This document shows positions 23,576 through 36,068 of a stretch of 51,949 bases of DNA, one piece after another. Origin of the DNA: Pelargonium nanum (Eukaryota; Streptophyta; Magnoliopsida; Geraniales; Geraniaceae); NCBI GenBank assembly GCA_036897485.1, contig JAYMTF010000117.1, positions 1-51,949 of the forward strand, given 5' to 3'. Numbering within the stretch: the stretch's first letter is position 1; each line of letters begins with the position of its first letter. The position numbers and the translations under genes are program-made. The notes under the pieces were generated by a model. That model made no database searches. It saw nothing but the letters and a program-made list of their open reading frames with translations, and was not told the DNA's origin.

Positions 23576-24402
23576 ATTGTGTTAATATATTTCTACTATA
23601 CTTCAATTTGCATAAGTATTTTTATTATTGATAAGACGGTGTGTATTCAATAAATACACATAAGTATTCAATACATAAATATTTTGCGCAGACTATTTGT
23701 ACAATAAGTTAGAGAGAACATTTTTGTGGGACATGGTTGAGTCTTATCGTTGCCCAAAATTGTTCAAGGCTCTTCTCACTCTCTATATCGAAGCTTTCTA
23801 TACTGGACTCATTGTTCCCGCCATCACTGAGCAACACTACAAGATACCCTATTATAATACTCTATAATTATTTTGTTAGTGTCGTTTTTTGTATTTGTTA
23901 TGATCTTAATTTGTTTAACTAGATGATGAGTTTGTTTTGGTATTAATTAATTTATTTTTGGGTAAAATAGTTTTAGACCACTTGTACGTTTTTAAACTAT
24001 AGAGTTGATCCTTATTTATTTTTTTCTTTAGTTCTAATACATGTACTTTTCATTTTTTTTAATTTAGATCAAGGCTGACGTGGACGTGAAGCTAACATGG
24101 AGGCAAGCGACCTGTTATAGCAAGTTGGTTGGACCAAATTAAAAAATAGAAAATATAAAAGTTAAATCTAATGAAAAAAAATACGCGATAACTCTCTCTA
24201 TAGTTTGAAAAAGTACAGTGATTCTGAGACCAAACTTACTAAAATTACTTTCATTTCCACATATCGATATGTCATGTTAAGTTCCCAAAACTACATCACC
24301 CCAATTCTACACTTATCTAGTCGTTCATTCTCCATTGAAATCCAAATATGTTGATGGCCCATTTGAAGTTCCTGAGAAAGTTGAGAAAGAAGATAACATA
24401 AG
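23576..24402. other. Intergenic between divergent AGL30-like and mTERF genes
   Basis: No gene; one inverted-repeat element occupies 23971–24235 (listed). The two neighbouring genes are divergent, so both promoters should lie here and in the adjacent 23.3–23.6 kb. I see no convincing TATA box for the mTERF gene. Confidence 0.45.
23971..24235. mobile_element. Inverted-repeat MITE (MULE-like) upstream of the mTERF gene
   Basis: The left arm 'ttttagaccacttgtacgtt' then 'tttaaactatagag' (23971–24005) is complementary to the right arm 'ctctatagtttgaaaaagta' through 'ctgagaccaaa' (24193–24235). This 'flanking...actatag...ggtc' structure is a frequent plant MITE type. The target duplication was not resolved. 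It ends about 170 bp before the mTERF start codon. Confidence 0.55.
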
Positions 24403-25311
24403 ATGATAACTCGAATCCATCTCCATCTCCTTCCGCTTCGACCCTTGTTCTCTTCCCATAAACCCTCAAACCATAAACCCTACCCGCCACTTTCCTTCCT
24501 TACCACCACCCATTCCTCTTCTGCTCCCACCTCCGACTCCGGCCTCCTTTTCCGACAAAAAATCCTCTACCTTGAAGCCCTCAATGTCAACGCCCAACAA
24601 GCCCTCAATCGGAACCCTCATTTCCGCTCCGCCCCTCTCTCCGCCCTCCAATCCGTCGAGCACTGCCTCTCCTCCATGGGCCTTCCCCGCCACTCCCTCG
24701 GCCGCATCCTCGACATGTACCCTCAGCTCCTCACCGCCGATCCCCACTCCGACCTCTACCCCGTCTACGATTTCCTTCTGCACGAGGTCGCAATTCCCGC
24801 CGCCGATGTCCCCAAAGCCATAAACGGCTGTCCCAGGATCTTGATATGCAGCGTCCCCAATCAGCTCCGGCCGGTGCTGATGTTTCTCAGGAATTTAGGG
24901 TTTGTTGGGTCGCACGCGATCAATTCCCAGACGACCCTGTTGTTGGTTTCGAGCGTGGAGAGTACCCTTTTGCCCAAAATTGAGTATTTGCAGAGTCTGG
25001 GGTTTGATCGTGGAGAGGTGGTGAAGATGGTTCTGCGATTCCCGAGGCTGTTGACTTATAGTATAGAGAACAATTTTGTGCCAAAGGTGGAATATTTCTT
25101 GAAGGAGATGAAAGGGGATTTGGATGATTTGCGGAGGTTTCCTCAGTTTTTTGGTTTTAGCTTGGAGGGAAAGATAAAGCCCAGACACAGGAAGCTGGCT
25201 CAGCTTGGGCTTTCACTTCCATTGCAGAAGATGTTTCTTTGCAGCAATGCTGATTTCAATGCCATGTTGATTGAGATGCAGCTGGAATCTGTAGAGGGAA
25301 TGGAGTTGTAG
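24403..25311 (+). CDS. SOLDAT10: mTERF-family organellar protein, SOLDAT10-like, intronless
   Basis: Single-exon gene for a 302-aa plant mTERF protein. mTERFs are helical-repeat proteins that bind nucleic acid in plastids or mitochondria and act in organellar transcription, splicing or translation. The first ~43 residues are rich in S, P, T, H and K with no acidic residue (first acid is D45), as expected of a transit peptide. The mature part shows tandem mTERF repeats with conserved P/L turns: LGRILDMYPQLLTADP, INGCPRILICSV, LLPKIEYLQSLGF, VLRFPRLLTYSI, NNFVPKVEYF and RFPQFFGFSLEGKIKPRH. Length and the order LRPVLMFLRNLGFVG then SLEGKIKPRHRKL match Arabidopsis SOLDAT10/EMB93 (AT2G03050) as I remember it, a plastid-linked protein. 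The start is the first ATG of the frame; a CT-rich leader precedes it. Confidence 0.9.
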   Translation: MITRIHLHLLPLRPLFSSHKPSNHKPYPPLSFLTTTHSSSAPTSDSGLLFRQKILYLEALNVNAQQALNRNPHFRSAPLSALQSVEHCLSSMGLPRHSLGRILDMYPQLLTADPHSDLYPVYDFLLHEVAIPAADVPKAINGCPRILICSVPNQLRPVLMFLRNLGFVGSHAINSQTTLLLVSSVESTLLPKIEYLQSLGFDRGEVVKMVLRFPRLLTYSIENNFVPKVEYFLKEMKGDLDDLRRFPQFFGFSLEGKIKPRHRKLAQLGLSLPLQKMFLCSNADFNAMLIEMQLESVEGMEL

Positions 25312-27299
25312 TAAGTTGCTTTCACATTTTTTTTGTATCAAAGTTTGATAGTTAAAATGTGATTTTGATGTAGTTAACCTATGAGATGTATTTTCAATGG
25401 AAGAATGTACCTTTTTTGATAATGATGTATAGAATTGTTCACTCATTGTAAATTTGCAATGTCTACTTAAGAGATGGCATGGAACATTAGAAGGTAAAAG
25501 CAGTGTAGTAATGCCTTTTAGTGTAGCTAATAATCAAATCTTCTGAAGTGAGTTTTGTTGACACTGGCCATTTGATGCCAAATACTATTAACGGCCTGTC
25601 ATTGCTCCGATGTTTGTGTGGTTCATACCGACGCGCATTCTAGTTTTTCATTGATTGATATGGTTGTGGTTTCTCTTCATTTCTTTACATATATGTTTTT
25701 TTTGCACAAATAATATTTTCAGGATTGTTGTTTCTGTTTAGCTAAGAGGGGATTGAGGTTAGTAGGTTACTGTTACTATTGAACTTGTATTTTGGTGGTA
25801 AGAGAAGAACATGGAGTCAAGATTGATATAGTGAGGGCTAGATGTTACTTGCTATTGAAGCTATGGGATATTTGGTCATCTTGGCCGGTGGTTTTTGAAA
25901 GTTATATTATAGATGTGGATGTGTGGACAACAATATCCCATGACTGCAAAGTTGGTTTAGATTGTTGATAAGTGGTAGTTACAAAATTTTCCTTGGTGCT
26001 AGCATAGTAGCATGTTAAATTCTTGAAATTTCAGGGCTGTCTAACATTTTCATCTTACTCAGTATTTAGGTGATCTCTAGACAAAGCAAAGTACCCTACC
26101 GATACCTTCTAACTACTTATTATTTAGGAGATCTCTAGACAGAGTGAAGTACCCTACTGAAACTTAATATTTTCTTTCTTCATTTCTTGATTAAATTTGC
26201 CTTTACCTTTCTCACTTGTAAGTGTTAAACTTGACCTGTACAGGGATACTTGGTGGTTTGTGGAGTGCCAGTCTTATCGTTTTGGAGATTTTTCCTTATT
26301 TTGAAGGGTTCTGTTTCCTCGATATGTAGGCACATGCATTTCTAGACACATCTATGTGAGTTTTTTTAATCTACAAATACAAGTATTATTATATAGGTTG
26401 ATGGGTGTTTAACTGTGTAGCTCTTCTCAATACCCATTCTACCTGTAATTAAACTAGACAGGGTCAAATTTTGGCCAGACCTTAAGCTTGCACTGTTGCA
26501 TGTACATTTTGAATTCAATACTTTTGACGTTTTCTCTTGTGTTGCTTTAACATTTGAAGTAGTTACTATCTCTACACGGTAAATTGAATTTGAAGCTTGA
26601 ATTCATCTATGTGTATTTGGCTATTGTATAACCCCAACACAGGGCTTGTTAGATGTGAGAATGAATGGTTCGAACTTTGAAGTTTTCTCATGCTGTTAAT
26701 GGATTGCATTTGACATAGAAATCAAATGAATAAGGTAGGAATAATGAACATTCGCATTTAAGTTTGGTCTTCTGATTTGTTTAACCAGCTTGAAGCATAC
26801 AAAGATTTACCATGTTTTGTGGAGATCAAGTTATGCTTATAAGAGCAGAAGACAGGAGACTGGATTTTCTATTTCTAGGGGGCAACTTAAAGTTGGGAAT
26901 GTTAGTCTACTTTAAGATTGGAGTTGGGATTTGTTCAACATCTTTGTTATGACACCTTCTAAAACTATATTGTTCCTACAGGCACAGTAGATTTATTATA
27001 TTATCATGAATATGGTTTCTTAATTCTTTTCCTTTTTATTTAGTGCATGGAATTTGCTCCTCTAAGCTTTATCTATTGTCATGATAAATCCATGTGGGGT
27101 AATGCATGGAGTTCTATGGTGTGCCTACTTTCATTGTCTTTTGAAATACTTTTGTGATATTTTCCCTCCATGATAGCATTCTTGATCCTCTTTGCTTGGT
27201 ATATTGTTGTTCTGGAGTGTATATGCTGTCTTGTTCAGTTGTTCCTAGGCATCCATGAAAATGTGTTCTGTTCTCCCTTTGTTGTCCACTTGTTCTTTC
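25312..27299. other. mTERF 3' region and gene-free sequence
   Basis: No coding family recognised. Base composition up to about 28.9 kb is less AT-rich than the other gaps and has long T-rich tracts on the plus strand. It could belong to an extended or alternatively spliced 3' part of the mTERF transcript, or to a non-coding RNA. That is inference only. Confidence 0.35.
26063..26160. repeat. Short tandem duplication, 58-bp period
   Basis: The block 'tatttaggtgatctctagac' then 'aaagcaaagtaccctaccga' at 26063 recurs at 26121 as 'tatttaggagatctctagac' then 'agagtgaagtaccctactga'. Few differences indicate a moderately young duplication of about 42 bp with a 16–18 bp spacer. Confidence 0.85.
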
Positions 27300-27830
27300 A
27301 ACATTTGTGACATACAGTTAGGCCGAACCATGTAAAATCCAATAAGAAAAATGAAGTGTATCCCGTGGATGTAGGCAGTTAGGCTGAACCACATGAATAT
27401 CCTTGTGTTAACGAGATTGAATGTATTGTATGATTATTTATTATGTTTGTTCATACTTTCACCATTGGTGATCTTACGAGCACAATTTAATTAATATTCT
27501 TTTCGGCAAATTAACCAAGTCAGTTTTATTCCACAACAAGTAATAGACTTATGGTGTCTGATTTCCCCCAACAGTGCATGAAGACCTGTTCCCTTCTCTC
27601 TTCCAAGAGGTTCTTGAGTATCTTTTTGTCCTGGATTCACCTTGTAGCCATAAGGGCCCATACTGGGAAAATTGTTGGGCCCAATCAAGTTGGTTAAAGG
27701 GCCTTTGTTGAAGTAGAGAAGTCCTGTGATGAGTCACTGAATAGTGTGTTGGTTCAATTGAATACCAGCATTGCAGGGAAATCTTTACCTTAACAATCAA
27801 AGATAATCTTTACCTTGAGAGTACTTGAGG
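27300..27830. mobile_element. LTR-retroelement-like relic (fossil)
   Basis: The words 'cccgtggatgtaggcagtta' and 'gctgaaccacatgaatatcc' then 'ttgtgtt' (27361–27410) resemble the U5/R part of plant Copia-type LTRs ('gtggacgtaggc...cgaaccacgtaaat', from memory). A partial second instance ('cagttaggccgaaccatgta') lies at 27317. Sequence to 27830 may be further remnant. It is broken, with no internal gene; age is probably old. Confidence 0.35.
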
Positions 27831-30790
27831 TACAAATCTTAGAAGTAAAGCCTAATGAAGGGACATGACTTTTCTTGCATGGCATTTGGCATGTAGTATA
27901 GTGTGTATTGTGTACCCCATAGACAATGCTTATTAATATATGCTCTCAATTGTCATAGTGCCATGCTTTGTTTTGGGGCCTAGATGGAGTGAGTGGCAGT
28001 GATAAATGATAATGACTGCATAAACCCATGTCAGAACTAAGCTTAACCTGATTGTTGAGCAAAACAGTTCAAGCCCAAGCATTTACTGTTTCAAACTATG
28101 GTTTCTTGCAAGAACAGCTCTAAAATCCTCTGATCATTTCCAAGATGCCATATTCATTTACAGTTGGCTGACCTGACCTGACCTGATGAAGCTGATTGCT
28201 AGCTACTGTAGAATCTGTTTCAACCTTAAATGATTGTCACTTTTATTCCAAGGCCTAACCTCCTCCTATATTGCTGTTTCTCTTTTTTGTAGGTGCTCTG
28301 TTTCTTGGAGCTCCACACACTTATTATTCCTACAGAGCTTAGATTGCAGTAAATTAATGATGGAGCCATATGGTTTTCCTAACCAACTGTTTTGGGGTCC
28401 AATGTAGTTAAGCTCCTAGTTGGTCATGGTGGTGGTGGATCCAAACTGATACTTCAGTTTACACAAACAAGATGGTAAGTGGGGTCTGTTTAGCTGATGA
28501 TTCTCTAGACTTGAATTTATATCAGATGGATTGGAAACCCTACATTCAGTCCATTTTATCAACCATTAAAGGTTGTTTCAAGCTCGTACAAATGCTTCTG
28601 GTTTAAGTACTGAATAGGCGACAATCCATTAAACCCGATCTGGACCTACCTATATGGAAGAACTCTGCAAACTTTAGGGTGTGATATGAAGCAAAAACTT
28701 TATGAAGCATTTTTGAGCTTTTATGTTAGGTACTTTGTGGTATATTTCTTTTTCGTTAGCGTAGAAACGTGTTGTTGTCGTCGTCTAACAGTTTTTAAAG
28801 ATCTAAAAACATGATTTACTTTACTTTTTCTAAGCATGAAGACTTCTCAAGTGCGTGAGTGCATTTTTGGTTGAGAGTATTAGCAAGTTGTAACTAACAA
28901 GTGTGAGAGTTTTGTACCTTAGCCTATAGGAGGTATTTATAGGAGTAACTTCGTGATTTTGATTCTTGGAGAGTATTTAGGAAGCTTAATATAAATAAAA
29001 AAACTTTCAAGTATGCGGAATCTTGTGATCTAGACGGATCTTGAACAAGATTGTGTGAACCATGAACTCGATCTCTTTGACTACAAGTAGGATGTATGCA
29101 TCATGTATCAATTTGAGTATTTGAGTCAAACCCTGGGCGTAATTGGACCAAAACGGGCCATGATAATGGATGTAGGCTATGTCTAGCCACGGGCGTGGGG
29201 CATAACCTTGTCCATGGGTCAACCCATGCCTGTCCGGAGTCGATTTTTTTGGTGTTTTCGGTTGTCTTCTTTGCTCGAAATCGCTTGTATGGCCTATTCC
29301 ATGAGATTTGGGGATCCAATATGGAGTTGTCATGCACAGTTAGAGGAGCAAAAGCAAAAATTTCTTGGGTCCAACCATGTAACCTTGTCAATGTCAAGTT
29401 TGTTGTGCCTATGAAGTAACAGGGTTTCATATGAAGAGGTGGTGAAAAAAGGACCATGAACCGTTGGATCTGCTCTGTTTCTTTGAATCAGAAACAGGTA
29501 AATAAAATCACTCACTTGTTTCCCATTTCTTGAATTTTATTTTTTGCATTGCCATATAAGATAAGCACTAGCTAGTAGCTGCTACCCCTATTTTATTTGA
29601 AGATTAGGATCCAATATTCATGAGATCATGACTATGCCCAGATGGGTCCAGAAACCAGACAAAAGTCCTCTGTTTTAGTAAAGCTCTGTCTCTTCCTCAA
29701 TCAATGAAAGAAAATCTCTAACAAAATCAACACTGTCCTTTTTTCATTTTCTCCTTCCCTTTCCCTCTCTTCCCTATGTACAGTTACTTAACTTCTTACA
29801 CATCTTTATATACTGTACCCTACAAATAAAAAAAAATAAAAAAACCATAAAAAATCCCAATCCTACCCCTCTAATCTGCTGGCATTTACTCATTTGTGCC
29901 CCTCTCTGATGGCTATGGCTCTACATGCTCTGTACTGTAATCCAAGTCAGAGAGGGTGACTCAGGGACTCAATCAGAACAGAAGGGCAGTTTCAAAGAAA
30001 GCTCTTCTTGAAAATGCCAAATGGGTCTAATTCAAACAACCCTTTTTGCTTTGAGCTGTTACCATCTGAGAAAAATGGCATGAAAAAGAGTGGAAACCAA
30101 CCTTTATTTGCCACAAGTAGTAATTAAAATGCTTGAATATGAGGTCATCATCTGTGATAATGGTTTCTGTATCAGTGTGGTTACTGACTGTTAAGGGTGA
30201 TGGCAGTGCAACTCCACACCTTTATTATCTATATGTGGCATCATAAGTCTCTAGTTTAGTCCCTTTGTATGGGAACTCATGGAACTCTGTTTAAGAAACC
30301 CTCCACCCTATGACCATTATGTCATCTCTATCTCTATCTCTATCTCTGCAACAGTGCAACACATTAGCTTAGCTTAGCTTAGCTGAGCTAGCTATAGGCT
30401 CCTATGACCCTGTTGTTGCTGCTGAATATTGCTGAGTTCAGCTGGTTTTGTGGATCATGTGTCACTGTATAGATGTGTCCTCTTCCTCTATGTGTGTTGT
30501 TTTCTTGTACAACCAACCACATTTTTACTTGCTTCAACCTTCCTTGAACAACATACTGTGACCTTTGCATTTTTAGGGTTCTGCTTGTCACATGTGGGAA
30601 AGCTGGACACATGTGCAACTGGTTGTCAGCATCAACATTTCCTTCATATACTATTATTATACATGTGTATGATTGTTTATAGCATACATGGCATGGTATA
30701 CTATAATGTCATTACATATGCATAGCATGGTCATCATGTTTGAGCCTATGGTGATTGATGATGAGAATAAGAGATTGGCCTTATGGGTCT
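27831..30790. other. Gene-free interval with repeat fragments
   Basis: No gene seen. Positions about 29010–29430 are GC-richer ('gggccatgataatggatg', 'cacgggcgtggggcataacc') and look like old transposon-derived DNA of unknown family. Simple repeats lie near 30330–30350 (ATCTCT) and 30365–30385 (AGCTT). A 10-bp perfect stem occurs at 29900–29909 and 29947–29956. Confidence 0.4.
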
Positions 30791-31286
30791 CAGGCCTTGT
30801 TTGGTAACACTACTGAAAAATTGTAAGGAGGTAGAAGTTGAAAATGTAACTAGTTGTTCTCCAAAAAGCAGAGTTTCATGTTCTATAATGTATAAATAAA
30901 AACAATTATAAGAAGATATCAATTGTTGAAATGAACAATTCAAACATTGAGTAATTATGAAACAATTTAATAATGTTAATAACTACATATGCTCTTTGGA
31001 ATAATTTCACTGGTCAAAATAATATAATCGATTGACCTTATCTACAAATCAGGTCGACCCAATCTATATATTATAAGGGTAAGAAAATTATATGTGTTAT
31101 CTATATTTCTCAAAGAACACATTGAGCTACTTCAGAAATCAGCTCTTTAAAGAGTTCTATAAAAATTTGTCTCATTTAAGTCACTGTTTTATGCATTTTA
31201 TCAAATTAACTATAACAATTATTCTTTTAAATTCTGTCTACGTGTCGCCTCCTTGATCAGAAACTAGCGTTACCAAACACTATCAA
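30791..31286. mobile_element. hAT-like MITE with imperfect 8-bp target duplication
   Basis: The left end 'caggccttgtttggtaacac' pairs with the right end, whose reverse complement reads 'ttgatagtgtttggtaacgc'. Both share the TGTTTGGTAAC core. Flanking 8-mers are ATGGGTCT (30783–30790) and ATGTCTCT (31287–31294), a 6-of-8 match and the size expected for hAT. The 496-bp interior has no coding capacity. Divergence of ends and duplication indicates an old insertion. Confidence 0.7.
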
Positions 31287-31294
31287 ATGTCTCT

Positions 31295-34200
31295 TCCACT
31301 CCATTGAAAGTGGTAGTTGGGGGAGATGGCATGGACATTAATTCATGCACATATGCTTCAAGTTATGCTCTTAATGTTTGTTGTTACTTGTAAGCTAAAA
31401 AATCGAATTTTTTGCCCAATAAATGAAAGTGGGAATATGAATCTTTTATCTACTCAAATTCATCTATTTACCACTCATATTATATGGCAGCTTAAGCATA
31501 CCGTACTAATTCACATGAACTACAAGAATGTGTAAAGAAATAGAATTTATCAGCAACATATATTTGTACTATTGAAGATAATTCTAATGAGCTAAAACTA
31601 TTCCAACATATCAGTTTCATGGTGGGGGTGGAGGTAGGAGCATTTATGTTTTAGCAGTGAACCATCCTTGAAAAATAAAGAGGTGGGTCTTGAAATGTTA
31701 CATATTTCAAGCTCTATAGTTGACTGACTGGGTAGAGGAGAAGCTTTGGCTTTGCAGTTTTTCAGAACTAGCCTGACTCTTATAGGACCCAATGTGTCCC
31801 ATCATGATTACTACTTACTAGCTAGCTAAGTTGATAAAATTTACTAGCTTTTACTTACAGTGGAGGAGTGTGCATTTTTTTCACAATGGAAATGTGAATC
31901 TATTTACTACTATAGGACTTGGACCAATCTTGTGAAGGTCTTGGCTTGTTACTGAGACAAACAAGAACCATATAGGCCACACCAGACCATGGACCTCCTT
32001 GGCCAAACAGCTCTTGAAAAGCTGGTTTGTCTAGGGTTTTGTCATTTAACACATGTTGTTGTGTATTGAGACAACATTAACCAACTATAGCAACAGCTTG
32101 ACATCAACTACACATAGCTGGATAAACAAAACAAAAAATACAAAAAACAAAGTAATGTGTTTATGTTCTTGAATTAATAGATGTGTTTATTTGTTTTGTA
32201 CTGCTTATAGTGATATGGGTTCCATCTATGGATGGATGGTTCACACTTCACCCAGCAGTGCCATAATCTTTATGTCATTTCAATAGTTAGATTTGTTCCG
32301 GATAAAATTGTCGTCTAATGACATTGAAATCATAGGTTTTTGAGTATAAAAATGATTACATACATAAACGATCCTTCCAAGGATTCGTAACGACGAGATG
32401 GAGAAGGGCTCGTGCACTAAAATGTCCTTTTATTAGATTTTTCATACAAACAATCTGTTTCAGATTCATTAACGAAGGATGGAGAGAGACCTGTGAATTG
32501 AACTGTCTTTTTATCGAGGTTTGTTTTGGGAGGGACCCTAGAGAGCATCATGGTGCTCATTGCTTTCCTCACGCATATGGCTCCAAGGGAACAGACTCAA
32601 CAGAATCTCATGCATATTGTGACTATGATTCCTAGTTCAGTTCCTTGAAACATATGTTTTGATTTTGATGATAATTCATAATCTGTCTTTCACTCACTAT
32701 CTTACATTGGGTCATTCCAAAAGCATGTTTCTTCATTTGTGTTCAGTAGATAACCAACTCTCAATAAGCAAGCACATGTTCTTGTGGCAACCCATCCTCA
32801 TGCATGTTTTACAAGAAAACATCTCTCTCTCTCTTCACAGTCTTCATGACTCAGTCACACACATGCAGCTCACAGCTACAAAACAGACTTGCACTCACAC
32901 ATAACATTGTCCCAACAATCTTGCTTCTTGGTTTGGTAATATAACAGCATTTCATCTCAAAGCTTCACATCACCTGACAACCTCCTGTAATTCTGTTCAC
33001 CACAATATTGGCCTTTCTTTTCTCAATAGTTGCTTTAATTTTTGGGTCTCTCATTCTACTATTGCCTTTTGGTCATCTGTCTACTCCTATCAATACATAC
33101 CTAATATTCAAATCTTCATCCCTATGCACAAGGAGAAATGAGAACTACATGTGGTCTAATTATATGTGCCTAAAATTCACTCGCGACCTATTCAAATCTA
33201 TAGACGGGGCATTGGGGCTGAAATGATGAGTGTCGTTAATCCACTGGATACTACTTCTCTACTATATATTTTTACTGTTGTGTCATTTTTAACTCACCGA
33301 CATATGTATGCAACTATCCCAATAGCGGTGTAGCTAATTACCTATAGATGTATGCAAATGTCTCAAATACATGTATTTGGTATACGTGTATTAATACTTT
33401 CTCATGCACAAATTAGCCTATTAATTACCTCGAAAAAGTCTTATTGGATTATAATAGTGATTTTCCTTGTTGCAATAATTAGTTTTTTGTACTAACAATA
33501 AAACCAGGTTGTGAAGAAAAAACTATCTGCAGAGGAGAATGTCTACATAAGTTTTATATAACATGTGTAGTATATATTATACACCAGAACATGCAGACAT
33601 CCATCTGAATAGGCACACAAGAGTACTACAAAAAGTACATTTTTTCTTTCTTTATTTGACTCATACTATACCTCTTTTTATGGGCATACACAACCAAGCC
33701 TTCAATATAAACTAACATTTAAGATCTAAACCAACGGAAAGTCAAAACTCGACTCTCATTTTTGTGGGTTTGACTTGCATAGAATAGAGCCGATCAAATT
33801 TTGGATTAGGTTAGATATATTTCTACACTAAGTACGTAGTTGAGTTCGTGGGCAAGACTCAAGTGACATTCTCCTAGGAACAACCAGCAAAACTTGGCTC
33901 CTTAAGGCCGTCTAACATCTATATTAGACACTTAAACATGAAGTACAAAATAATCACAAGACGTTGTATGTGTGTGCTAGTAAAAACGTACATTCCTTCA
34001 TGCAACAATATGTATTTATACATGCGAAATAGACTACATTCTAATTCTCACGGAATTAGGATTCCAAGAACCTTTGCATGACTCTTTGTATCCTATGTAA
34101 AATATGACACTAGTTTTAGAAGTACATTCTACGCGTGGTTCTTGTTAAACTTGCACATATATTGGGTCGTTGGGTTGTTTGTTAAAAGTAACCATGCTCA

Positions 34201-34760
34201 CCACTTCTTATCTCTAGAGCCCTTAGCGAACTGGGTCGAATAAATCTGCACAAACTTACTCACTCGCACATGTAAAAACTCGTAACTCGCATCTTTTACG
34301 GGTTGTGTTCAGAATAGACTTTTTTACCCGAAATCTGAAATGACAACTCTATTTTGTATCATACACATCACTCTCTGATCCATGAAGAACAAGAAAACAT
34401 AAATGGCATGTATGTGATGTAAGTGATTGATAATACATATACACAATACAATGAAAGCATGATAGGACCATGCATGCATGCTTGCTGGAATTAACTAGGC
34501 CTTGTCTGTTTTCTTGTGTAGTAAATTGGGTTCAATTGAATAATTGTACTGGTTGCTTCTAAAATCCAAATAGAATGGTGTTGATTGAGTTGAGCTGGTG
34601 AGGTTGAAACTTTTGTTCCCATTCCAATTTCAATATTTATTAGAGAGAGAAACTGTGTATATATGTGAATGTGTTATAATTATGTTATAGACATCATCTA
34701 TCTACCTCTATTTGCAAGGACAGGACTGTCTTTAAGTCACAATAATATTTTTTTATGAGG
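31295..34760. other. Intergenic, no gene seen
   Basis: AT-rich, with a SINE-like remnant at 32285–32432 and an ATGCATGC-type run near 34473–34480. Sequence at about 34150–34350 ('attgggtcgttgggttg', 'ctgggtcgaataaatctgc', 'cgtaactcgcatc') has the look of a decayed hAT-type relic. No conserved reading frame. Confidence 0.4.
32285..32432 (+). mobile_element. SINE-like remnant related to the expansin-intron array
   Basis: It starts 'gataaaattgtcgtctaatg', parallel to the array units in expansin intron 2, and continues 'acattgaaatcatagg'. It ends 'gggctcgtgcactaaaatgt', nearly identical to the end of that array. The order resembles an Au-type SINE 3' half (from memory). A second weaker copy of the end ('gacctgtgaattgaactgtc') follows at about 32490–32512. 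Confidence 0.4.
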
Positions 34761-34765
34761 ATCCA

Positions 34766-34791
34766 CACGTGCAAAGGGAGGGTCACACGTG
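34766..34791. promoter_or_regulatory. Pair of G-boxes 20 bp apart
   Basis: CACGTG at 34766–34771 and again at 34786–34791, each within 'cacacgtg'. They lie 3.5 kb upstream of the MYB gene with no nearer gene, so function is uncertain. Confidence 0.35.
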
Positions 34792-35581
34792 TGGAAAACA
34801 GAAGAAAAAAACAAATGAAAGCTGTGGAAGAAGATAGTATAAGATATGGTGATGGGAGCAAATATTATATATATTCTCTCAATATTTAAATATATGTTTA
34901 AATTTTTAATAATTGTTGGGTTAATTTGTTTATTATAGTGAAATTTTGTGAGAAGATATACATTATTTATTGTCTGAAAAGTTGGAGACAAATGATCCAT
35001 ATTGTCCTTTTCTCTGAAAATATAACATATGGTCCTCTGCAAATTGGAAAGTTTCTTATTTGACATCCCACAAAACACAAAACAATATTTGTCCCAACTC
35101 TTAACTAATTATCTAATCATCTCATCATTCTTTTCAATTTGCAACCTTTCTCTGTCTTTCACAAATGGTGTCAGAATAGAAAACTAAACTAGAGAATATT
35201 GCATGATACTACCCAACTACTTTGGAGAAACCCACATGACTTTCCTTACTTATTACCCTACAAATTTTCATTTTTTCTATTCTTCTCAATGCAATTGCAA
35301 ACATATTTGGATTCTTAGGTTTAGATTCAAAACAGAAGTCTTGTAGTTCTTAAAAAAAAATTAAGAAAGTTAAGAGTTTGACACTTTCTCTTCAAATATA
35401 TGTACATGGGTTGGTAACCCAATCGAGAGATTTTAACTAATTTATTACAAAGATATTATTAGTAATATTATGTATAATTAACTTCACATAATATATACAC
35501 ATATAACACTCATTCTACAACTAATTGTTAAAAAAACATTACACACATTTTGAGACAAAACGTACATAAGTTTTGAATTAC

Positions 35582-35675
35582 ACAATATTTTGATTATTTT
35601 CAATTTGAAAATACACTACAATATTTTCAATTTGAAAAAAACATACTACAATATTTTCAATTTGAAAATATACAG
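35582..35675. repeat. Three-unit tandem repeat, 30-bp period
   Basis: Units 'actacaatattttcaatttg' followed by 'aaaa' occur at 35615 and 35645, and a diverged unit starts near 35582. Each unit contains the near-palindrome TTTTCAATTTGAAAA, so single strands could fold. Confidence 0.8.
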
Positions 35676-36068
35676 TACTTTTCAATTTTACCCATTTCAT
35701 AATTTTCAAGTGAGTTAACAATTACTAACATTTATTAATCAATAAAAATGAATAATTAAATAAGATTTTGAACATTTAAGTTGATTTCTCAACATGTGTG
35801 AATAACCTCACAACAACACATATTTTGAAAGAAATATATATAGTAGTATTTAAAAGTTTGCAGTAATAGCAATTGCTTTACTTTGTTACATAGTAGTCAT
35901 GTGAGTGCAGGTGGTAGAGAGTAAAATGATCTCATAAGCATATACTACAATATATGCATACATTATATTATTACCATATGGTCTCACATGAATGCACCAT
36001 AAATGATGTTGGCATGAAGCAGAGAGGTGGGTGCACATTGTACAATCTCCCAAAGAACTCATGAGCCA

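Noticed and set aside
24466-24783. 105-aa minus-strand open frame over the mTERF gene
   Set aside because: It is an antisense shadow of the GC-rich 5' part of the mTERF coding sequence; its Gly/Val/Glu-rich text is the complement of Pro/Ser/His-rich codons.
29010-29460. Overlapping frames of 60–118 aa on both strands
   Set aside because: They lie in repeat-like GC-richer sequence, conflict with one another and show no domain.
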